DNA of 64,000 nucleotides from Phascolomyces articulosus. Lineage: Eukaryota; Mucoromycota; Mucoromycetes; Mucorales; Lichtheimiaceae. The position numbers and the translations under genes are program-made. Below are positions 49,476 through 60,887 of the stretch, in pieces (position 1 is the stretch's first letter; the number at the start of each line of letters is the position of its first letter). The stretch is from NCBI GenBank assembly GCA_025677815.1, contig JAIXMP010000030.1, positions 62,001 through 126,000 of the forward strand. Reading direction: 5' to 3'. The notes under the pieces were generated by a model that worked only from the letters and a program-made list of their open reading frames with translations, did not search any database and was not told the DNA's origin.

Positions 49476-52120
49476 TTAATAGCGTCTTTTAAGGTTGACT
49501 CGAAGATCGACAGGTTTCAGAAGCTCAATACCAGAAGTGATAATATATTCCTTGTGAGGAGAATCATCAGGTAAAGACAGTTCATATTTTCTTACTGTGT
49601 AAGACACGAAATAAAAAAAAATAGATATTAAAAATAGCAATAATTAATATTACTTATTATACTAGTGCATTTACTAAGTAACCCAAGTTAAGTTATTATA
49701 AAAAAGATGCATTAAAATAAGCTTACATAGCATTGAAATGAAGACACGTTGTTCATTTAAGCTGAAATTGACACCAATGCCTATTTGAGGAAAACAAGAG
49801 AGATATTCGTGAAATTTTTAGTTTATAGGTTATGAATTTAGATCATCCATTGAAATACTGATTCAAAAAAAAGTAACTTACACATTCGAGGACCATTACT
49901 AAACGGCATCCACGCCATGCCGTTATTTTTAGCAATATTTTCAGCTTCTCCTCCAGGTGCAAATCGTTCAGGGTCAAATTCATCAGGGTTTGTCCAAATT
50001 TTTGGGTTTCTATGAAGGCCCATCATATCCATTGTAAGAACAGTGCCTTTTGGAATAACACATCCATCGAGTTCGGTATCTTCTGGTGTTGATCTTGAAA
50101 TAATGTTTTGGGCAAAGATATTACGGCGAAGGTTTTCTATATAATATTATCGATAAAAGTATCATAAGATTACTATTTTTTCTTGTATATATTTACGTGA
50201 TAAAATTGTAATCGTCTTTCATTCTACATAGTATCATTTACCTTTGATAAACATTTGAATATAAGTCATCTCCTTTAACTGTTCAGCAGTTGGAAGAACA
50301 TCCACAGGTTCATCACCGAGTACTCTAATTGCATCTTCTCGTGCTTTTTTTTGTACTTCCTATAAAACAATTTCATGTAATAACTATGAGATTCGATTTT
50401 TTTACTGGTAATTTATATAAGCATAATATGTGTGTCAAATTTACCGGATGGATTGCCAAATTGTACATAGCGTTAGACAAGGCACAGGCAGTTGTGTCAT
50501 GACCAGCTGTCGTGCATTAAAATAAAAATAGGCATTATTTAGTTACAGTGAGTATATATCATATATTTCAGATAGAAATCGACCTTACCAGTGAAGAAAC
50601 CGCACAAATTAGCCTACAAGTTATAGCAGATAAGAGAATAAAATTAGAATTTTTTTTACCATATACATTGTTTAAGATTGATTTTATATTTTTATATATA
50701 CATACCATAATTTCGTCATCTGTGAGTTTACCACCCTCCGCCTCAGCAGCTTCAAGCATGAGTGTAAGCAAGTCTTTTTCGTTGGTTGCTTTATTGGTAT
50801 TTGTTTTACCGTTACTATTGGTAAGAACTCCCCGTTTGTGTGTAATAATTTGTTGCAATTTAGCCAAAAATAGGTCAAGCTCATGATGGGCCTTTGCACG
50901 TTTAGGGAAAAGGAATCGTAAATAAGGACTGTCGAGGAATGCAAATAATACAAACAATGGCTGAGCACTTGCATTATTTATTTCTTCATATCGGGTGACC
51001 CATTCATTATCTTTTTCTGTGATTGCATTAAAATTAAAATCTATAAAGATTAACAATATGTGAAATAAAAGCAGAGGTTAGACTCTATGTTTGGGGTTAG
51101 ACATGTTTTTGTTTTACATCAGATGATATATACCAAATCCTGCAATTCCTATAGCATCAAGAGTCCATCGGGTCATAACATCAAAAGTATCAATAGAAAA
51201 AGAATCACCACTCTTGTCGAGCTGGACAAACAATTTCTGAGCTAGTTCCCCGAATAGGTGGATTGGCATAGAACGATGGAAAGCTGGATTCAAAATCTAT
51301 AAAGTATTGAATAGATTAACCATAGTTTTGGATTAGTATTATGTAACGAATATAGGGGATGATTGGTAATATTAAATAAATTAATGACTTACACCACGTT
51401 GGTTCTTCCATTGTGGGCCATGGGGAAGGAAAATGACATTGGGACCCATGATGAATCTTCCAGCCATGGAATCTTTTTTATATTTTGGCATAGTTCTCTT
51501 TGGGAAGAGATCTATAGGATATGTAATATATGAATCTGTTAGTTTCACCTTTTCTCCATCTCATAAATAGTCGCTTCTTCTAGCTATTGTAAAGAAATAA
51601 AATCATTAACCTGTCTTGAGCAAAAATTTCTTGGCAGATTCAGGTCTGGTAATATAAGCTGTCCATCCAGAAGGGCCAAAAGCCTACAGAAATTTCACAC
51701 GCACAGACCAATAGTTAACATATGAAAAAAAAAGACATATGTAACTTCCAATTAAAAGATCATTTAATAAATGGCGTCAGATCAAATACTTACAGCATAT
51801 ATTCCATGATCTGTCTTTGCAGCTAAGGGACCAGTGATTTCCTTGAAAGTTTCTTCAAATGGACGGCAACTGAAAAGGGAGCCAACGTATTTAAAGAAAC
51901 CTGCTCGTGGAAGATGACGAAGTTGAGGAGGTGGCAAGATGAGCTTGCGGTATACTACATAAAGACTTCCAAGAACAACTGCCAAGGGGATAGCTGTTTT
52001 CTTGTGGCGTAATAATGTGGACTCAATATTCTTGTTATTGTCGAGAATACGTAGCCAAAGACTCCAGAATTGGTCTTTGACGTTGTCTAAAGGTGGGATC
52101 AATGATGAAACTAAAGGCAT
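49476..52120 (-). CDS. Cytochrome P450, probably CYP509 family (copy 4)
   Basis: Eleven exons (51794-52120, 51611-51683, 51393-51511, 51134-51296, 50706-51040, 50589-50613, 50445-50506, 50242-50359, 49882-50136, 49727-49780, 49476-49594), in phase, 549 residues. Anchor AIPLAVVLGSLYVVYRKL, hinge PPPQLRHLP, I-helix AGHDTTA, ExxR as ENLR, DEFDPERFAPGG, heme loop FSNGPRMC then IG. Intron positions equal those of copy 3. It faces copy 3 tail to tail (3' ends converge on the LRR relic), which suggests an inverted duplication. Substrate unknown; ER membrane location inferred from the anchor. Confidence 0.85.
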
Positions 52121-52633
52121 ATTCTTTGTTGATATGTCAAATAAAATAAAACTGTAAAGAATAATAAAAAAACAGGTGAAAGAATAAAATCCATGTGGTA
52201 TTTATATGAAGTGAAGGTGGAGCAGGCGCCGAAACTTAATATATAACAACAAATAAACTACAAAGTAGTATTTCATATTATAAGATCGGGTGTTTTGGCA
52301 TGAAACATATAAATCATGATGCATGGAAAATAAAATGGTAAAATATTTCTATTCTTATTAATTAAACAAAACTCAATGTCTGTTATTGATGTTTGTTAAT
52401 AAATGAAGAGTGCTTGGCGATGATCGTACTAGTGAATACACTATTTTTCGGCTACTTATTAGGGCCGATCGGTGTTTTGCCCTCCTGAAAACGGCCGCCG
52501 AATTTATTTGTTTTGACGGTTTTGATCCACTAAATAAAAAAAAATTTGGCTAGTGAGTCTTCTATCCCAACATTTTTTTTTTGATCTGTGGTAAAACTGG
52601 ATACATACAATTTGTTGAACTACTCAGCCAAAG
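52121..52633. other. Intergenic region, no gene seen
   Basis: Promoter side of the P450 copy 4. A GC-richer patch at about 52460-52505 (GGCCGATCGG and GGCCGCCG) stands out but has no assigned role. Confidence 0.35.
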
Positions 52634-53024
52634 CTATGTTTGCAGGTTTGTTCCCTTATAACCTAGTTCACTATCAATGTTCAGAATACTAATGTCATTT
52701 TTCAAATCACTTGATGTACTACTATTATCATATAAACTCGCATTATTATACAACCAATTTCTATTGAATAACATTGTATGATTTTCCTGCATATTTTCTT
52801 TTGGGTTACTGGCAAAGGTCTCATGTACAGCGGTGCCACAGTGAAGCATACAATTTTGGTAACTATTAACAATTTCGAATTGCAGTTTCTATTTTAATAG
52901 TTGTGTTGCTTCGGACGAAATACAATGGGTTGAATGAATAGGCACTAGTCGTGGTCGCGACCTTTTGAATTTCTTTGATCGCTAAGTTATTATTGCTCAA
53001 CATTTCCGACTTCCTCCGCGTCAT
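52634..53024 (-). CDS. Small two-exon gene, unknown protein
   Basis: Exons 52924-53024 and 52634-52862 join through a 61-bp GT-AG intron in phase to 109 residues (MTRRKSEMLSNNNLAIKEIQ ... DSELGYKGTNLQT). The first exon has a basic start and the second is Asn/Ser-rich (NRNWLYNNASLYDNSSTSS). No motif recognised. Its start faces the TPR/F-box/LRR gene about 590 bases away. It could be a fragment of a larger dead gene. Confidence 0.4.
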
Positions 53025-53612
53025 CTCTTGCTAGTACCACAGTAATAATGTAATACGTAAACTATTCGAAATTTCAGCATCTTGGCTTTTTGAAACTAAT
53101 AGCTAAGAACCATAATATTTCTTTCGAGAATCTAAAAAGTAAACAAGATACCGTCGTAATGATTATTAAACTGGCCTAAAAAGCTTTTTAGATTATAAAA
53201 CTTCCTTCGAGTTTTGTGCTTGAAATATTCATGGTGTCATCATACCTGCTATAAATCTCTCCTACCATCGGGCACTTTTCCGTAGATTGATCTTCCGTTC
53301 CGTTTGTATTATGTTTTGCTATCACACTAACAATTATCTGTTTTTCCAGCATATATACAAATCAACACCTGAGGTACATTTCTTTTCGAATTTCAATACA
53401 TGTTCTATGTATTTTTGGTTAAGATACTTATTAGACAAAGATAATTTCCCAGCAAGAAAATATTTGACATAGCTTTTGAAGTTAATGCTAAATGAACATT
53501 ACACAAGCACCTTCCTTAAAAACTTGATTGTGTAACATCAAAATTCTGATCATTTCGTCGGCTTTTTCAAAAATAACACAAGACTTACTTATTTCGACAA
53601 TACTTTCTCACA
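53025..53612. other. Intergenic region upstream of the F-box/LRR gene
   Basis: No gene seen. AT-rich, presumably containing the promoter of the downstream TPR/F-box/LRR gene. Confidence 0.4.
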
Positions 53613-55623
53613 ATGTCAAAAAGGACCGCCAGCTCAACAATTGAGAGGGAATCAAAGCGCAGCAAGGGACAGGAAAATGTTCATTTCGTGGGTGAAAACC
53701 TGGGTCATGTCGATAGTCAATCTTGTCAACTCAAACTTGAACTTGGCGAAGACGCGTTGAAGAATGCCAAGTTTTCAAAAGTACTAGAACTGAGCAATTC
53801 CGTCATAAATGATACAGTCAAACAACATTTAAAGGCACTTCATCTTCGTGCAACTGCATTAGGCATGCTAGCCAATTTCAAGAAAGCAGAAAACGACGCG
53901 TCATTAATGATACAACTTGCTCCATCACAGCCCATTGGCTACGTTTGTATGGGTGACTTGTGTGAACTACGTGGTAACCAACAACAAGCAATTAAAGTGT
54001 ATCAAGAAGGAGTTGAACTTATGGAAAGCGACCAAGATCGAGAAGTCCTTGAACAAAAACGGGATGAAGCAATTGAAAAAAGCAATGAACGATATGATAT
54101 CATTACAAACTTGCCTTATGATATTTTAAATATTGTTTTGCTCCAATTGACACAAGATGAACGATTTGTACTGTTTTATGTATCGAAAACATTGCGTACC
54201 AAGGCGGGTGGTTGTTCATCAGCCTGGAAAACCGTTAAATTTTACACATATAAAGATTCTTATACAGTAAAGAATATACAGTGTCTTCAATATATCCATG
54301 AACATATCACTGAGTTATCGTGTATGTTCCCAAGTGAACGCACCAGCCCTGCATTATGTGATGTATTATTTGATCAGCTATGTAAAGATGGATTCAACAA
54401 GCTAGAAAAATTCGATCTGGTAAACAAATATAAAGTGATGATTATTATATTAGGACACACCAAAAAAAAAGTGAATGATTAACTAATTATTATAACAACA
54501 AATTCAATGAATGGATTTTTATAAATAGGATGCTCACTCGGTTGGAAATAGCCCGAAGCTTATTGGTGCACTTTCCAATATTTCAAAAACATTAAAGGAA
54601 CTGGGTCTTAGAGTGAATGGTATCCAAATGAAAGATCTGAAGAAAATACTTGACTTGTGCCCAGATTTACGCAGTTTGACCATCGATGAGTGTAAACCTG
54701 CTGTACTGGATATTATACAACGCAATTTAAAACAGCTTGAGCGACTTTGCATTGGCAAGGATGTGGAATTTGGTGAGGTGGGAGAATATCAACAACAGCT
54801 GGAAGCAAGTGTATCATCATCCAGTTCAACAGGTATTCGAGACATTGCGATCACTGTCACAAGACCAAGGGACTATGTATCAATATTTGAAAGTAACCAA
54901 ACTACTCTCAAAACGCTATTCCTGGATGTATGGTGCGAACCAGTGTGTCGAGGTGAAGTAACAGACAAAAAAGGTTGGAAATTACTGGGATCAGCATGCA
55001 AGTTTCCAAATTTACAATCACTTCACTGCTGCGCGGATGAATTACTGTGTAACATTGTGTTTACACCGCTATTGCAAAATTCACCTTGTATTCGATCATT
55101 ATCCCTGAATTTGGACCCTATAATTGGATTGACGGAATCTTTTACCATGGCTGTTGTTAATATGCCATCTCTACAAAGCTTACAAATTATAGAAGGAGGC
55201 GAAGGAATTGAACAAGATATAGAATTCATTCTTGAAGGCTTGGCATCGAAAGGGGAAACAGGCGTATCCACACTGGAAGATATTCGATTTGTACAGACTA
55301 ACTTTGAAATGACGGTAGTTGTGGATTCTATTGCTCGAATACAAACATTACGACATCTTGAATTTAATGATGTACCCTCTCTTGAAAGAGAGGACCTAAT
55401 TTATTTGTGTCCAAAATTATCTTCTCACCCTGGTATTCGCTCCATTTCACTTACACGTATCGGGTGTATTGATAATAAGATGTTGAGGCAGCTAGCTACT
55501 ATACAAGGTCTTGAGCGCTTGCATTTGGAAAGCTTGTCAAAGATTACCCATCGAGGCTTGTCGGCTTTTAATGGTTCATCTGTCAAATTAACTATAGAAG
55601 ACTGTGAAAGTGTTGAAATGTGA
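53613..55623 (+). CDS. TPR/F-box/LRR protein (Pof3/Dia2-like architecture)
   Basis: Two exons (53613-54419, 54529-55623), in phase, 633 residues, ATG at 53613. N-terminal TPR-like helices (ALHLRATALGMLANFKKAEN, then GYVCMGDLCELRGNQQQAIK), an F-box at about 170-215 (DIITNLPYDILNIVLLQLTQ), then leucine-rich repeats to the end (LDLCPDLRSLTIDEC, LERLHLESLSKITHRGLSAF). The TPR, F-box, LRR order is that of yeast Pof3/Dia2, SCF ubiquitin-ligase receptors acting at replication and chromatin; orthology is not claimed because such genes are multi-copy in these fungi. Decayed relatives lie at 48370-48882 and 55840-56120, and a broken one at 15364-17604. Confidence 0.8.
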
Positions 55624-55839
55624 TTGTATATGAGAGTGGATGAATAAAGGAAAATTGATCATATGATGAAGAAAAGTGCTTTGTGTCTCCTCAAACATGT
55701 ATTTCCAGAGTGGAAATTTTACTATTATTATACCCAGTCATCTTGCAATAGCTTTACTTGACGGAAGGAAATCATCCAAATCAACTCAAAAGTATTCCAG
55801 TTATAGAAACCAATGAGTTAGGGATGGGTTTTATCATTG

Positions 55840-56120
55840 TACACCATTCCCGATTTTGCGTCTATAAAGCATATTGAAATCAATGAATTACACCAAAGTT
55901 TTTTTCAGTTCGAGGCATAGCTGATTTTGCTAAAAATCTACAATTATATACAAATAAATCTTGGATATATTGATAATACTATCAATGAGGTAATATTATT
56001 TACTCTTACTGCGATCCAAGGGCCCAAGCAACTATATTTGGAAGGAGTGAATCCTCGTCATTCACGTGCTGGGTGAGTGCCTTTTGATGAAATATCTATA
56101 AAATTTCCTATGAAGAAATG
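55840..56120 (+). pseudogene. Second relic of the LRR C-terminus
   Basis: Directly downstream of the intact gene. TIPDFASIKHIEINELHQSF corresponds to SIARIQTLRHLEFNDVPSLE, and after a TAG, LGYIDNTINEVILFTLTAIQ then GPKQLYLEGVNPRHSRAG correspond to IGCIDNKMLRQLATIQ and GLERLHLESLSKITHRG. It ends in a TGA and AT-rich sequence. It is a tandem partial duplication that has decayed. Confidence 0.65.
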
Positions 56121-58700
56121 TGATACTAAAATGACCCAATTCTTATCAGAACTATTATCTTATAGTATAGATAGATAAAATAATATGTTTATATTTTGTT
56201 TGTGCAGTACACGTTTATATGTCGTATTTTGTTGTATGTTTAGGAGATCAAAAATACAAATACATTTTGACACGTATTATTCTTATTGTAGCTAAACCAA
56301 ATAGAAAAAAAAATCAAACCATGTTTTTATGGGGATCTGACAATTGAATATAACAGTAAAAGGTCCACTTTTTTTAAATGACATATTCAACTTTATCAAA
56401 TCAAAAGTATAAACCCTTAATCTTTCCGTTATGTTTAAGAAGAATGAGAGTATCCTATTCTTCCTTATACAACAATATAAATAAAATGGTAAATAATATT
56501 TTAAAAGAGGTTGAGGAGAGAAAGACCTAATACTCATAAAAAAAACAATAGTTGTTTCATATACATGAAAGTATATCTACTATCGATGTGATAATAGAGA
56601 GATAATGAAGGAGAGAAAGATAAGCGCTGAGTTAAAATAAAGAAAAAGTGAGTACACACAGACAATGTCAGATAAAAGAAAATAAAAAAGGAGCAGGTGG
56701 ATGATTTGCAACGTCATTCTATGTAATCTATCAAAATAAAAATCATAATAAAAACACCAACATGTGATAATAATCTAGTATTTTGTTGGTTCATCATTAC
56801 CATCGATCATCTACCACGGTAACTACTTTTTATCCATATAATTCATATAATATCCTTCTTCTTCTAGAGAATCTAGAAACTTTGATGTAATACAAAAGAT
56901 ATGAGCAAATTCAACTTAATAATATTTTGGATAATCCGAATAATATATAATAATATATATTATGTATAAAATAATAATGAAAAAATCAATTACCCCACGT
57001 TCTTGTCAAGATGAACAATACGTAGCAATGTTATTATGGAGAAGAGTAATATTTATATATAAAAATATAATAATGATAATTATTATCGAGGTGCATCAGA
57101 TGGATTAGGGGAAATAAGAGTGTGTCAATATTGAGGTATGCGCTCAGGTATTCTTTTTATTCGTTCATTAATTATCAATTACTTCCTAGTAAAGGAGAAG
57201 CATACAATGATGAGCATGTGTATAGTACTTTATGGCGGTTTTTATTAATGATATTATAAGATTTACAGCGTAATATATATTAAAATCCACGAGGGGAAAG
57301 ACATATAATCTGACTCGTAATACTTGATAATTGGACTCTTAAGGAGATGGATGATTTAAAAGAAGCTTATATGTAATTTAAGGACCCTTTTATTTTTCAT
57401 GAAGTTTGATTAACAGAAAAAGAAAGAACAAGGTTTATTTAGATTCTAACTTTGCTGATATTGTTGTTGTTACTGTTGCATGGGATTAGTGTAGTATCAT
57501 CAAGCTATCAATATATATATAATAAATACCTTTTTTTGAATAAGGTGTAAAAGGAGAAGAAAAATCATATCTTGACTATTTTTTTCAGTCTTTCTATCAA
57601 AGAAACGAAAAAAAAGGGGAGTAAAAATATACTTTAACTTTGCCATGGTAGTATCTACAAAGTTTGCATCATTATCATCATAATGCATATTATAATAGTA
57701 TTATATATATATATATATATATATCCCCTTGGTAATATGATCGTATTTGCTAATCCTTTACAAATATGGTAACCAGATTTTTGTTATCAATTCAGGTACT
57801 ACCATTATCTATTTGAGTAATTATACCCTTATTTTCAATAGCTGATATCTGTTTTTCGGAACAACCGATAACAAAAGAATGGGGGTGTATGTTTTTTTGG
57901 GGGGAGGAGAATAATAAGAGAGGATATTTCCCACTGTTTTGGTATTTATTTATTTACAACCTTACAACCTACAAAACAAACGCACTAAATTTCTTTATAC
58001 AATATGATAGGTTCTTCTTACACTGACAGAAGAACAGCAATTCATCATCTTTATTCTCTTCCTCCTACATCATCTTTATCACTATCCCATTCCTCCTCCT
58101 AATATGTTATTGTTGGGCGTTTTTATCCATATTCTAAACAATTCATGATATATCTAGGAAACTCTGTTGTTATCATTTTTTTTGTTTTCCTTGATTGTTA
58201 TGCAATTATGTAACCATTGTTCTTCAAGTTTTTGTATACATTCATTTATGAACTTAATAACTTGTTATGATATAAAAGAGTGAAATAAGCATATTAATTG
58301 CTGGGAATACATAAAAGCATAGGCTCTATATAAAATTATGCAAAAATGGAATTAGGGGAAAATGGCGGATCGTAGAAAAAATGAGGCTATTTTATTTTTG
58401 AACGTGAGTTTGTGAAACAATTGATAACGCTGGGATCTCTTTTTTTACGATTTACACTAAATCATCAAAATAACCTAAAATCCATCTCCCTTTATTATTT
58501 CATGTAGATACAGCAAAATGATAAAAAATGGCCAATCCGTCTTCGTTGTTATTGTTGTATATACTCCTCCTCCTTATTAAGGGTTTTTTTTGTCAAGTTT
58601 ATACTTTTTCTTATCTTTTTCTATAGTTTTTTTTCCTTTTCTTTCACACAATCTATTTTTTTTTTTTTGAAGAAATAAGTATAACACTGAAAAAATTAGA
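56121..58700. other. Gene-poor AT-rich region
   Basis: No gene seen over 2.5 kb. Open frames (for example 56292-56537 minus) are Phe/Tyr/Lys-rich shadows. Contains a TA microsatellite near 57699-57722. The last few hundred bases are probably the Rho GEF promoter. Confidence 0.5.
57699..57722. repeat. TA microsatellite
   Basis: A run of alternating T and A of about 24 bases within a generally AT-rich stretch. Confidence 0.7.
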
Positions 58701-60514
58701 ATGCAACAAGGTGAGCAACAATACTTTCGACAAAGTGATCCATTTACACCTACAATTATTACAACAACTTCACCGGCAAGTCCAACAACAACCATGACAA
58801 CAACTAGTAGTAGTAATACCTCTTCACGATTTTCATTTTTGAACGGTCAATACAATCAATTGATTGATGATTTAAGTATTATTGATGATATGATGGTATA
58901 TCAAGAAGATGAAGAAGAAGGCATTTATGGTAGGTGTTTGTTTTCATTATACATTAACCTAATACATGAATGCAACCACTAAAGGATTATTATTCACAAA
59001 CATTGATTTATATATCATAGATAATACAATTGCAGATGCATCGCGTGTTGTCGCCAAGAAACAACAATCCCTTGAAGATTTACAGCAATCCGAAATTGAT
59101 TATGTTCATTCCCTTACAACATTTGAAGATTTTTTTGCTTCTCGTATTCAAGTATGGTTTGATCAAAATCAACGTAGCAGTAAATCAATAGGGAATAAAT
59201 TACAAGATATTCAAGAATTATTTCGTGTATGGGGTCATCTTTTGAAAACACATCGTTCTTTTTGCCAATCACTTAAAGAAAGGTATTTTATTTTGTCACC
59301 ACCTCTTTTTATAGAAAGCATCACGACTGAATATATATATACATATATAGAAAACAAATGTGGGGTCCAACTCAATTGATCTCGGATGTCCTTCTTGATC
59401 TTGTAAGTCATTTTGTGACAATTCGTCATTTCTTTTCTTTGGCATGCAATGAACTTAATTGAGTAACACGATATATACATGTTTCTATTGTTTATAATAG
59501 CACACGAATATGATTCCGCTTTATGAACAATTTATGAAACGAATAGGGAAAACTATTGTCGCACTTGATCAGCTTTATCGTGCATCATCATTTACAAAGA
59601 TAGTCAATGTAAGGGAATTTGGTCCCTTGATTTTGATTAGTGGCAAAGGGGAGGGATGGGGGAATTCTAAAACAATAATTAATAAATCATTATTTTATCA
59701 TTATCTTTTCAAACAGGTGACCATCGCTGATCATGATATGATTTATTTCCTTCGTTTACCATTACAACGAATAAATGTATATATTTTCACGATTGAACGG
59801 TTAATAGAAAGTACATTACCGGGTCATCCAGATTATCGAGGTCTAAAACAAGCAGCTCAATTGTTTCGATTTGAACAGTTTCAAGGACGTCTTTCTGATT
59901 GTAGAAAGCATCTGGCTGTCATGGAGATACAACGTACTATGCCTAATTGCCCTGCCACTGTCACATTAACACGACGAGTACTTTTACAAGCACCTTTAGT
60001 CAAAGTCAATTTGGAGGATCCCTCCAATACATCAGATATTCGTACTTATATACTTTACAATGATATGTTACTTTTTTGCAAGCAATCATTACCATCGACC
60101 AGTAATATCAATAATAACATTAATAGTAATAAAAAATTACAACTCAAGGGCAAATTGGAACTTCGAGGTGCTTTGGTGAGACCCTTCTTACCTCAGCTGG
60201 CTGAGGAAATATTGGATTCAAAGACAGGTCGTAACAAGATGAATATTTTGAATACATTTCGTAACAACAAAAAAACAGGTGCCATGACACAACAAAAATT
60301 ACCGACAGCTATTTATGGATTTGAAGTACTTGTCATGGAAGGCAATGCTGATTATATGGCTGCTTTTCATCAAAATTATGGTAGTTCAGGACCTGCTGTA
60401 AGGCGTAGACATGTTTTACGAGCCTATTCAGCAGAACAACAAGATGCTTGGTTAAAGAATCTAGATCATGCTATTCAATTAGTGAATACCCCTACACGTG
60501 TTATTGTTCAATAA
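58701..60514 (+). CDS. DH-PH Rho-family guanine nucleotide exchange factor
   Basis: Five exons (58701-58929, 59021-59282, 59351-59402, 59501-59608, 59717-60514), in phase, 482 residues. A Thr/Ser-rich N-terminus is followed by a DH (Dbl homology) domain from about residue 95: QQSEIDYVHSLTTFEDFFAS, then the conserved late-helix block YFLRLPLQRINVYIFTIERL and HPDYRGLKQAAQLF. A PH domain follows (VLLQAPLVKVNLED, IRTYILYNDMLLFCK, ending HVLRAYSAEQQDAWLKNLDH) with a basic/Asn-rich insert. Such proteins load GTP on Rho/Cdc42-type GTPases at the membrane to direct actin and polarity. The fourth intron (59609-59716) is a multiple of three and stop-free; I treat it as spliced because it would split the DH domain. 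It converges with the CWF19-like gene. Confidence 0.8.
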
Positions 60515-60887
60515 CTCCCATTATTATTATTATATATTTTATTTATTTATTAGTCTCTTTATTTAATTCATCCTAACTTTCTATCATCCACTATATACTT
60601 ACGGAGTTACCAGTAGTTATTCAATTCCCTCAGTAATATAAACCCTCTCCTCCTTACCAAATCATCTATCCACCCAACCAACCAACCATACCACTTTCAC
60701 AACACTTTTTTTAAGCTTCCTCTCACTTACCACTCTATTTCTTTTATTGTAAATCCTGTAACTATGTATATTTTTCTAATCTTTTTCATTTGTGCATTTT
60801 CTCCAAATCTTATATATTAAAAATAATTTATCTTTTTTATTCATGTCATTATTCTGGACTACCTAGTAAAAAATTACACCCATGTTT
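60515..60887. other. Convergent 3' intergenic region
   Basis: Between two converging gene ends. Pyrimidine-rich sequence and AT runs consistent with 3' untranslated regions. No gene. Confidence 0.5.

Noticed and set aside
36295..52120. Secondary-metabolite gene cluster
   Set aside because: Only P450s are present; no PKS, NRPS, terpene synthase, transporter or regulator was found nearby.
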